DNA of 22,811 bases from Saprospiraceae bacterium (lineage in GTDB: Bacteria; Bacteroidota; Bacteroidia; Chitinophagales; Saprospiraceae), in the NCBI GenBank assembly GCA_013361075.1, contig JABWAJ010000016.1:1-22811 (forward strand), read 5' to 3'. Below, piece after piece: positions 7,720-14,583 of this stretch. The notes beneath the pieces are model-generated. The model did not search any database. It saw nothing but the letters and a program-made list of their open reading frames with translations, and had not been told where the DNA came from. The first letter of the stretch is position 1; each line of letters starts with the position of its first letter. The position numbers were made by a program, and so were the translations under genes.

Positions 7720-10700
7720 TCAGGAACGGTTAATAACGGTACAAAAACTGATAAGTTCCCGATAAATTGCACTGTGGGCCAACAATTCCGGATTGCCAAG
7801 GACGATGAGTTGTTCCCGGGCACGGGTAAGAGCCACATTCAGTTTGCGGTCAATGCCTTCGTCCGAAAGGGAACTGAGCAAATTCAGCTGGTGTAAAGTA
7901 TTCGTGCACAGGGAAATGATGATGATGTCGCGTGCGCCTCCCTGGTATCGTTCTACCGTGTCCACCGTGATTTGGTCAGGGTCGAAACCGTTCTGCGATA
8001 AAGTTTGCCGGATTAAAGCTATCTGAGCCCGGTAAGGAGTAATCACACCAATGCTTCCGGGGTGAAAAACTTTTCCCGTAGCCGCATAATGTCCTGCCAG
8101 ATAATCCACCAGGTCCGCTACAGTTGCTGATTCATAAACATTCACTTTTTGGAGGGCCCCGCTTTCATCTATCGGGGTGGGGATAAAAATAGCACGGGCG
8201 TTAAAAATATTCGCCTGCCATTTGTCTGCAAAAGCCGGAGTTTCGAGGGGGGCCACCTGCCGGTCGTATCCCCAAACGCCGGGAGGCAGGATTTGCAGGG
8301 TCTTTTCATAAAAAAAACCGTTTGGAAAATCCATAATGGCCTGGTGCATCCTCCCCTGATGGCTTAACTGCGCATAAGCATGGGTCCATCCATTTTCTAT
8401 GCAACGCTTGTAAAGGCGCTCAAAAAGCGACTGGCGCAGGTTATTTAGCCCAATAGCGTGCAAATCAGCGTCTTGAACTGCCGAAACCGCATCGTCCTGT
8501 GATACAACAGCTGGCAATTGTTTGTGGTCGCCAATGAGCGCAAACCACGGAAAATGCGGCAACAGGCCCACCAACGATGGTTCAAGGATCTGTGACGCTT
8601 CGTCAATGATCGCCCGATGAAAGGTTTTTAACTTAAATAACTCGGGCTTGCCGGCAATGGAAGCCACCGTGCCCACCACAATACGGCAATCACCGATCAA
8701 TGATTTTAGGGCAGAGCGGGTGCTGATTTTTTCAATGTTGGACTCCAGCAGCCGTTCAAAAAAACGGGATTCCGTGGCATAGCGCGATCCGATCCGGAGG
8801 TATTGATCGCGCATGTGTTCCCCAATGCTTTCAATGGCTTCACAAATTTCATCTACTGCGCGGTTGGTATAGGCGAGGATCATGAGGTTTTCTTCCCTCT
8901 GCTCATAAAAATGGGCAACCAGATGGCGCAACATTACACTGGTTTTTCCGGTTCCGGGTGGCCCCCACAGCAGAAAATAGTCTTTAGAAGCCAATATTTT
9001 TTGAAAAATAGTCTCTTGCTCCGGCGTCATACCTGCCGGTCGGGAAGTTTTACCGGGAGAAGCAGGCAATTCCGGAGCCCGCAATCCCAGCAACAGTTCC
9101 TTTTGCGGCCGCGCCATCCCGGCAAATTCGAACAACCCGCGGTACTGGGCATTAAAGCTGCTATCCAGCAAGTCGTGTTCGATGGTCCAAAACGGCATTT
9201 TTTCAAGCAATGCCGCATTCCGCTGCCGGGACCGCAGGCGCACCCAAATGTGTTGGGGGCCAATTTCCACAATGGTACACTTCAACACCTGATTGCGCAA
9301 AGCAGCAGCCTGGCCGTCCTCTTCCTGCCCGGGGTAAAGCACCGCAATGTCGCCGACCCGGAAATTTGCCAATTCCGGGGTCCGGTCGGTACGCCCAAGC
9401 CCAAGCAGAGGTTCTTCTTCTCCGGCTTTATTGATGCGCACTTCCAGAAAATCCAGAATGTCAAAGTTCTCGCGTTTTTGGTTACCGGAGTTGCGCCAGA
9501 GCATGGCTTGTCCATTCAGGTTTTCAACCCCCTCTACCCCCGTTTTTGCCAGGCGGTGTTCCCTTGCAATGAAGCCGGAGAAAGCAACAAAATACTTTTT
9601 TTCCAGGTCGTTCATCCCTTCATATACCCCGGCAAAGGTATTGAGGTCGCGCCGCAAAAATGTTAAATTCGCCGGGCAGTGATCCCCCGTTAATTGTCCG
9701 AATAGCCGGCGGCCTTGCTCCGTCAAAGTGGTTTCTCCCGTGCCCAGAGCCGCCAATTGATATTCCAGTCCAAGAAGGGTATTGCGCAACTGCAAGGCTT
9801 CGTATTGCTGCACTTTAACCGTCGGCGCATAGCGCAAAGGACGTTCTTCCACACCGGAATAAAGGATATAGCATAACGGATCGGGCGGTGTACCAAAGGT
9901 AGAGCGGACAAGCAGGTCGTAGAGTAAGGTTTGGGTAAAATGGCTGTGGTTGATGCCGTAAACATTGGGCTTAAAAATTTTCCCGCTTTTCAATTCCACG
10001 ATTGCGGTGCGTGGTTGCAGTCCTTCAGTCTGTCGGTAAAAAACATCGAGCCGGCCCTGAAGGCCATAAGTTTCTGAATAAAAAGAAGGTTCCACAAAAC
10101 AATCGGAAGTGGCAATGTCCTGTTCGGCAAAAACCTGCTCCAACACCTGTCTGAGGTTGGTGTAGTGTTTTTGGGATAACCCCATCATGTCTACCACTTC
10201 CCGGTCACTAAACAGGCAAAAGCCAAGGGGATTGAGGCGAAAAACCCGGCTTTTTAGTTCGGTATATGTCGTTTCAGGTCGGGTAATGAGCTCGTCTAAA
10301 TAAAAATTAGCGATGTTTCCCAACATCAGGCTGGGTGTCGTTTCTTTAGGCAAAAATTTATCCAGGAGGTATTGCCACGGAAAAGCCGTGCCGTCCAGGA
10401 CACTGCCTGCAATAGCAGATACATCTACGAGGTGGTCCGGAGCAAAGACAAATGCGCGAGGGCGGTAAATGCCGTCAACGCCGATTTCAACATCCAGCAG
10501 GTTAAGAGCGACCGGAAAGCCGAAAACAGAACGCAGGTTTTTAATGCCGGGCGTAAAAGGTTCATTTCGATCAGCAATATGGTATTGCACCCGCACAATT
10601 TCTTCCGGCGCAGCTTCGTCGCGCACGATTAGTTGCAATTTTTCAGGGTCTTCATCCAAAACCACTACCCGGGCTTTACTCCTGAATGCCTGAATGGCAT

Positions 10701-11103
10701 TGGGGGCGAAATCCAACGGCCAGGAAACGGTCAACAGGGTAGACAAAGACGGGGGAATGGCCGCTTCTGACAAAGCTTCTATGGCTGCGGTCGTCGCTTT
10801 CAATCCCAGTTGAAACAAATCAGCAGCAGGAAGTTGTGCCGGTTGCGATGCTCCGTATTTCCGAAAAGTATGGAGGTAATATTGGAGCTTTTTATCCAGG
10901 CGCCATTTGTGGCAAATGTAGGCCAGGCGGGCAAACAGCGTGGCAAATTGCAGGCGTTCTGTTTTGGTGGCCTCCAGCAGCAGGGCTAAAAAAAGGCGAT
11001 ACACTTCCCCTAACCGGAGCGCCGGGTCTTTGTCAGCCTGCGCCGCGATTTTTTCCAATTCGCGGTAGAGAAGTTGAGCCGTTTCCGGTCGGATAGCTTT
11101 CAT
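7720..11103 (-). CDS. Dna2-like nuclease-helicase (PD-(D/E)XK plus SF1B helicase)
   Basis: A 1127-residue protein. The first about 270 residues are helical and unrecognised. Residues about 340-380 carry a PD-(D/E)XK nuclease core: Asp353 in GRLDVFY and Glu370-Leu-Lys372 in VELKSGK. The C-terminal half is a UPF1/Dna2-type SF1B helicase: Walker A GPPGTGKT (714-721), Walker B IIDEAS (Asp834, Glu835), motif III LIGDHKQLPAVV, IGVITPYRAQ, VERYQGGARDIIIISL and motif VI LNVALTRAREQL near the end. The same domain order occurs in eukaryotic Dna2, which trims 5' flaps and resects ends. I see no clear four-cysteine Fe-S arrangement around the nuclease. A role in DNA repair or recombination is inferred. 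It has no close partner genes, so a defence role is not indicated. Confidence 0.85.
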   Translation of the reverse strand: MKAIRPETAQLLYRELEKIAAQADKDPALRLGEVYRLFLALLLEATKTERLQFATLFARLAYICHKWRLDKKLQYYLHTFRKYGASQPAQLPAADLFQLGLKATTAAIEALSEAAIPPSLSTLLTVSWPLDFAPNAIQAFRSKARVVVLDEDPEKLQLIVRDEAAPEEIVRVQYHIADRNEPFTPGIKNLRSVFGFPVALNLLDVEIGVDGIYRPRAFVFAPDHLVDVSAIAGSVLDGTAFPWQYLLDKFLPKETTPSLMLGNIANFYLDELITRPETTYTELKSRVFRLNPLGFCLFSDREVVDMMGLSQKHYTNLRQVLEQVFAEQDIATSDCFVEPSFYSETYGLQGRLDVFYRQTEGLQPRTAIVELKSGKIFKPNVYGINHSHFTQTLLYDLLVRSTFGTPPDPLCYILYSGVEERPLRYAPTVKVQQYEALQLRNTLLGLEYQLAALGTGETTLTEQGRRLFGQLTGDHCPANLTFLRRDLNTFAGVYEGMNDLEKKYFVAFSGFIAREHRLAKTGVEGVENLNGQAMLWRNSGNQKRENFDILDFLEVRINKAGEEEPLLGLGRTDRTPELANFRVGDIAVLYPGQEEDGQAAALRNQVLKCTIVEIGPQHIWVRLRSRQRNAALLEKMPFWTIEHDLLDSSFNAQYRGLFEFAGMARPQKELLLGLRAPELPASPGKTSRPAGMTPEQETIFQKILASKDYFLLWGPPGTGKTSVMLRHLVAHFYEQREENLMILAYTNRAVDEICEAIESIGEHMRDQYLRIGSRYATESRFFERLLESNIEKISTRSALKSLIGDCRIVVGTVASIAGKPELFKLKTFHRAIIDEASQILEPSLVGLLPHFPWFALIGDHKQLPAVVSQDDAVSAVQDADLHAIGLNNLRQSLFERLYKRCIENGWTHAYAQLSHQGRMHQAIMDFPNGFFYEKTLQILPPGVWGYDRQVAPLETPAFADKWQANIFNARAIFIPTPIDESGALQKVNVYESATVADLVDYLAGHYAATGKVFHPGSIGVITPYRAQIALIRQTLSQNGFDPDQITVDTVERYQGGARDIIIISLCTNTLHQLNLLSSLSDEGIDRKLNVALTRAREQLIVLGNPELLAHSAIYRELISFCTVINRS

Positions 11104-11163
11104 GCCTTTTTATGAGTTAAACGATGGCTGCCGGTAGTGTGTATTGAGTTGGTTACAAACACA

Positions 11164-11199
11164 AAAAAGCAGCCCAAGCCAATTTGCCCGAACTGCTTT
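11164..11199 (-). terminator. Intrinsic terminator after the TPR membrane protein
   Basis: On the minus strand AAAGCAGTTC pairs with GGGCTGCTTT (10 bp, two G-T pairs) around a 16-base loop, and the T-run continues to TTTTTTG. It lies about 45 bases behind the stop at 11243. A second stem, AAGACCG/CGGTCTT at 11206-11224, precedes it. Confidence 0.65.
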
Positions 11200-11242
11200 C
11201 CCGGAAAGACCGCAGGCCGGTCTTCCTCCCTTTTTCCGAAGC

Positions 11243-11938
11243 TTACTGGCCGCCGGAAACGCGGATAATGTACTTTTCGATATCTGCCGCCACCGAAGAG
11301 CCGGCATAATCGTTTTTGATGGTTTCGTAAGCTGTTTTGGCTTCAGCCAAATTGCCGTTTTTTTCGTGCAGCATACCAATCTTTTTGAGATAGTACGGCG
11401 CAATAACCTCATTTTTGGTTTCACCGGCTGCATCCTGATAAAGGCTCATTGCTTTTGCAAGATCACCCTTTTCAGCATAAGCATCGCCCAGGGCACCTGA
11501 TTTCATAGCAGGGGTAATTTCGCCGGCTGCACTGAAATCTTCAAGATAGGAAATGGCGGCATCAAATTCGCCAAGGTGCAGGTAGCAGAGTCCTGCGTAA
11601 TATTTGGACAAGTTGGCTGCTTTGGAGCCGCCGTAGTTGTCTATCACGTCTAAGAAACCGCTGTAGCCGCCCCCTGGGTTGGTAAGGGCCAGTTTAAAGG
11701 AATCCTTTTCAAACTGCACCTGTGCCTGAAACATCTGCTCTACGGCATCGCGCTGACGCGGGTCAGCATAAAGGCTTTTGTAAAGGAAAATGCCTAAAGC
11801 GATCAATACAAGTCCACCTACTACACCAATTACCAAAGTGCGGTTCTTTTCCAGAAAACTCCGGGTCTGACTGCTTACTTCTACAAGGTTCAATAACGTT
11901 TCATCCCCTTTCTTCTGATTGCTCTTTCTGGTTGCCAT
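11243..11938 (-). CDS. Membrane-anchored TPR protein (YfgM-like)
   Basis: A 231-residue protein from the ATG at 11938 (MATRKSNQKKGDE). The frame is open farther upstream, but that part would run through the promoter region and into the opposing fba leader. A charged N-terminal segment of about 30 residues is followed by one transmembrane helix, LVIGVVGGLVLIALGIFLY, and then TPR-like helices: KYYAGLCYLHLGEFDAAISY, GALGDAYAEKGDLAKAMSLY and YYLKKIGMLHEKNGNLAEAK. The layout (short cytoplasmic end, one helix, periplasmic TPRs) is that of YfgM, an ancillary protein of the Sec translocon and periplasmic chaperones. Similarity in layout does not prove the same role. It is divergent from fba and followed by a terminator. 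Confidence 0.8.
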   Translation of the reverse strand: MATRKSNQKKGDETLLNLVEVSSQTRSFLEKNRTLVIGVVGGLVLIALGIFLYKSLYADPRQRDAVEQMFQAQVQFEKDSFKLALTNPGGGYSGFLDVIDNYGGSKAANLSKYYAGLCYLHLGEFDAAISYLEDFSAAGEITPAMKSGALGDAYAEKGDLAKAMSLYQDAAGETKNEVIAPYYLKKIGMLHEKNGNLAEAKTAYETIKNDYAGSSVAADIEKYIIRVSGGQ

Positions 11939-11973
11939 TGCTTGTTTTTGTATAAGTTTGAAAAAAAGCGACG

Positions 11974-12008
11974 CAAAAATAAAAGTTTGTTTCACATTTT
12001 TATAGCAA
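11974..12008 (-). promoter_or_regulatory. Possible promoter of the TPR membrane protein gene
   Basis: The minus strand reads TATTTTTG at 11981-11974, matching TAnnTTTG. A TTG lies at 12008-12006, with a 24-base spacer (longer than usual). The leader would be about 30 nt. Confidence 0.4.
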
Positions 12009-12021
12009 TGACAGACCTTTG
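11986..12021 (+). promoter_or_regulatory. Possible fba promoter (TTTG ... GACCTTTG)
   Basis: GACCTTTG at 12014-12021 matches TAnnTTTG except for the first base. TTTG at 11986-11989 lies 24 bases upstream. It overlaps the divergent promoter of the TPR membrane protein, so the two genes share one short control region. Confidence 0.3.
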
Positions 12022-12065
12022 TGCCCGTAGTTATCTTTCCACCATCAATAAACTCTGCTGACAAC

Positions 12066-13148
12066 ATGAGCAATACCAGCAAAACGAAATTCAGAACGGG
12101 CGTCATTTGGGGCGACGAACTGACGGAACTCCTGAAACATGCCAACGAAAATGATTACGCGTTGCCTGCTGTCAATGTGACCGGCACCAACTCCGTTAAT
12201 GCGGTCCTGGAAACAGCACGCGCTGTAAATTCACCCGTAATCATCCAGTTTTCAAACGGCGGGGGCAGCTTTTTTGCCGGCAAGGGGCTTTCCAATGACA
12301 ATCAGCAATCGGCCATACTCGGTTCGGTCTCCGGCGCCATGCACGTCCACACAATGGCTGAAGCTTACGGCGTAACCGTTGTATTACACACCGATCACTG
12401 TGCCAAAAAATTGTTGCCCTGGGTGGAAGGACTGCTCGATTTCGGCGAACGCTTTTTTGCCGAACGCGGTAAACCACTCTACAGCTCGCACATGCTCGAC
12501 CTGTCAGAAGAACCCCTCCACGAAAATGTGGAAATCTGCGAACATTTTCTCCGGCGCATGGACAAACTGGGCATGACCCTCGAAATCGAGTTGGGTGTCA
12601 CCGGCGGTGAAGAAGACGGGGTTGACAATTCGGATGTAGACAACGCAAAACTCTACACCCAGCCGGAAGAAGTTTCCTACGCTTACGAACACCTGAGCAA
12701 AATCAGCAACCGTTTCACCATCGCAGCAGCATTCGGCAATGTACACGGTGTGTACAAACCCGGCAACGTGCAGCTGCAACCGGTGATTCTGAAAAATTCG
12801 CAGGAGTACGTCAAAGCCAAATTCGGGACCGGAGACAACCCGATTAATTTTGTATTCCACGGCGGCTCAGGCTCTTCACGCGAAGAAATTCGCGAAGCCA
12901 TTCACTACGGTGCTGTCAAAATGAACATTGATACCGACATGCAATGGGCGTTCTGGGAAGGGGTTCGCGATTATTACGAGGCCAAACGAGGCTATATGCA
13001 ATCGCAAATCGGCAATCCGGAGGGCGAGGACAAACCCAATAAAAACACTTACGATCCCCGCAAGTGGCTGCGCGCAGGCGAAGAGCGCTTCATCGCCCGA
13101 CTGAAGCAGGCTTTCGAGGATTTGAATTGTATCGGAAGAAACGCGTAA
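12066..13148 (+). CDS. fba: Class II fructose-bisphosphate aldolase
   Basis: A 360-residue zinc enzyme that interconverts fructose 1,6-bisphosphate with dihydroxyacetone phosphate and glyceraldehyde 3-phosphate in glycolysis and gluconeogenesis. The start at 12066 gives the same length and numbering as E. coli FbaA (359 residues); an in-frame ATG at 12021 adds 15 unconserved residues and overlaps the promoter region. Key parts: VVLHTDHCAKKLLPW with Asp110 and zinc-binding His111, the LEIELGVTGGEEDG segment with its Glu, zinc ligands in GNVHGVYKPG and FVFHGGSGSS, and the phosphate-binding KMNIDTDMQWAFW. It belongs to the type A (FbaA-like) subgroup by length. It stands alone and converges on the radical SAM gene. 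Confidence 0.96.
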   Translation: MSNTSKTKFRTGVIWGDELTELLKHANENDYALPAVNVTGTNSVNAVLETARAVNSPVIIQFSNGGGSFFAGKGLSNDNQQSAILGSVSGAMHVHTMAEAYGVTVVLHTDHCAKKLLPWVEGLLDFGERFFAERGKPLYSSHMLDLSEEPLHENVEICEHFLRRMDKLGMTLEIELGVTGGEEDGVDNSDVDNAKLYTQPEEVSYAYEHLSKISNRFTIAAAFGNVHGVYKPGNVQLQPVILKNSQEYVKAKFGTGDNPINFVFHGGSGSSREEIREAIHYGAVKMNIDTDMQWAFWEGVRDYYEAKRGYMQSQIGNPEGEDKPNKNTYDPRKWLRAGEERFIARLKQAFEDLNCIGRNA

Positions 13149-13167
13149 ATTTGAGACATTAGGGATA

Positions 13168-13320
13168 AGGGGTTGTGTAAGAGGGCAAGGGGCAAAGAGC
13201 AATTTTATTCCGTAAAACTTGAGGTTTTTGTAAGCAATCAGATTGGCTTTGCCAAATCATTTCATTTTACAAAATTATTGCTTTTTGACCTGTGCTTTTT
13301 GCACCCTATTACACACCCCT
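13168..13320. repeat. 153-bp imperfect inverted repeat between fba and the radical SAM gene
   Basis: The ends pair (AGGGGTTGTGTAAGAGGG 13168-13185 against CCCTATTACACACCCCT 13304-13320, one bulge and one mismatch). The middle pairs around CAAAGAGCAAT / ATTGCTTTTTG and GTAAAA / TTTTAC. The tip is GATTGGC (13241-13247), TTT, GCCAAATC (13251-13258). The symmetric structure spans most of the gap between the two converging genes, so it may end transcription from both sides or be a small non-autonomous element. Confidence 0.65.
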
Positions 13321-13339
13321 CAATATTGGAAAAATTCCG

Positions 13340-14407
13340 TTAAAACAAACTCAATTGCGGTGGTGCCTTCAACTGCCGGTGGAGCTCGAGGTTGTATTCC
13401 GGCATTGATTTATCTTTGAAATACAACCGTTTGGCCAATTCGTATTGCTGGCGGATCATTTCTGCGATGTTTCCTTCTCCGGTCATTCGGGTCTTAAAAC
13501 GGCTGTCGTTGAGTTGGCCACCGTGGCAGTCCCGGATTCGGTTCAGCACGCGGTCGGCACGGTCAGGCTTGTTTTTTTCAATCCAATCTTTGAAAATTTC
13601 AGCAATATCGCCATTCAGGCGAACCACGGTGTAGTAGATGGACTGTGCGCCGGCTTCGGACACAGCTTTGGCCATTTCCATGATTTCGTGGTCGTTGAGG
13701 CCGGGGATGATGGGCGCCAGCATTACATTGACCGGAATGCCGTGTTGAGACAGTGTGCGGATGGTACTCAGACGGTTTTTTGCTGAAGCGGTTCGCGGCT
13801 CCAGAGCGCGGCGCAGTGATTCGTCGAGCGTGGTGACAGAAATGGAAACTTTCACCAATTGGCAGGCAGCCAACTGAGTCAACAAATCCAGATCCCTCAA
13901 AATCAGGCTGTTTTTGGTGATGATGCCCACAGGGTGCCTGTACCTCCAGAGTACTTCCAGGATTTGCCGCGTTAATTTTAATTTTTTTTCAATGGGCTGA
14001 TAGCAATCTGTATTGCCGGAGAGCATGACCGGCATTGGCTGCCAGTTTGGTTTCCGGATTTGCTCTTCCAGCAACTGGGCTGCATTGAGTTTGTACAGGA
14101 TTTTTTGCTCGAATTCCATGCCTGCACTGTAACCCCAGTAAGGATGGGTGTTGCGGGCATAACAATAAACGCAGCCGTGCTCGCAACCCTGGTATGGATT
14201 CAAAGAATAGCCCATGCCGATATCCGGGCTTTCTACTTTGTTCAGGATGGTTTTGGGGTGCACCTCAAGGTATTCGGTCCGGATGTTGGGGTTGTCCTCG
14301 TCTTCCGCAACCGGTTCGCTGTCGTAAATAAAATGCGCGTAAGGCCCGGCCGGATTGATTTGCGCTCCCCTACCCTTCCAATACTTCGGCTGCGTGATTT
14401 TTGTCAT
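13340..14407 (-). CDS. PA0069/Rv2578c-family radical SAM protein
   Basis: A 355-residue protein from the ATG at 14407 (MTKITQPKYWKGRGAQINP); the frame is open farther upstream but that part overlaps its promoter. The radical-SAM cluster motif CX3CX2C is in GCEHGCVYCYAR (Cys75, Cys79, Cys82) and binds a 4Fe-4S cluster that cleaves SAM. Other family parts are NPYQGCEHGC, MLSGNTDCYQPIEK, GIITKNSLILRD, and VNVMLAPIIPGLND. The family is related to spore photoproduct lyase and often called SPL-like, but its substrate is not established, so DNA-lesion repair should not be assumed. It is a single-gene unit with its own promoter. Confidence 0.9.
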   Translation of the reverse strand: MTKITQPKYWKGRGAQINPAGPYAHFIYDSEPVAEDEDNPNIRTEYLEVHPKTILNKVESPDIGMGYSLNPYQGCEHGCVYCYARNTHPYWGYSAGMEFEQKILYKLNAAQLLEEQIRKPNWQPMPVMLSGNTDCYQPIEKKLKLTRQILEVLWRYRHPVGIITKNSLILRDLDLLTQLAACQLVKVSISVTTLDESLRRALEPRTASAKNRLSTIRTLSQHGIPVNVMLAPIIPGLNDHEIMEMAKAVSEAGAQSIYYTVVRLNGDIAEIFKDWIEKNKPDRADRVLNRIRDCHGGQLNDSRFKTRMTGEGNIAEMIRQQYELAKRLYFKDKSMPEYNLELHRQLKAPPQLSLF

Positions 14408-14430
14408 ACAAAAAGTTTTTAAATGCTTTG

Positions 14431-14461
14431 CAAATATAAACTTTTTGTTTTTAAAAATCAA
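14431..14461 (-). promoter_or_regulatory. Promoter of the radical SAM gene (TTG-N20-TATATTTG)
   Basis: The minus strand carries TTG at 14461-14459 and TATATTTG at 14438-14431, 20 bases apart. This is the best match in the window to the Bacteroidota TTG-N19-21-TAnnTTTG promoter, and would give a leader of about 20 nt before the start at 14407. Confidence 0.65.
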
Positions 14462-14483
14462 CTTCCATGACTCCTTTCAACAC

Positions 14484-14552
14484 AAAAAAGAGACAGCCTG
14501 GATGTTTAGAACCGGTCCTGAATAGACCAGAATCCAAAATCCGGGCTGTCTC
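14484..14552 (-). terminator. Intrinsic terminator of the lysyl-oxidase-like gene
   Basis: A 14-bp stem joins 14490-14503 and 14539-14552 with a single G-T pair (GAGACAGCCTGGAT against ATCCGGGCTGTCTC). The 35-base loop holds a smaller GGTC/GACC stem. On the minus strand a TTTTTT run follows directly (14489-14484). It lies 32 bases behind the stop at 14584. Confidence 0.8.
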
Positions 14553-14583
14553 CTGCCTGGAAAAAGGCCGAAACTGGTATTTC

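Noticed and set aside
8803..9666. A 287-codon plus-strand frame inside the nuclease-helicase gene
   Set aside because: It is antisense to the region holding the Walker A motif and has no family signature; it is a by-product of codon use in the real gene.
13340..14407. Spore photoproduct lyase
   Set aside because: The CX3CX2C motif and overall layout fit the PA0069/Rv2578c family; this phylum does not sporulate and the lyase-specific residues cannot be shown.
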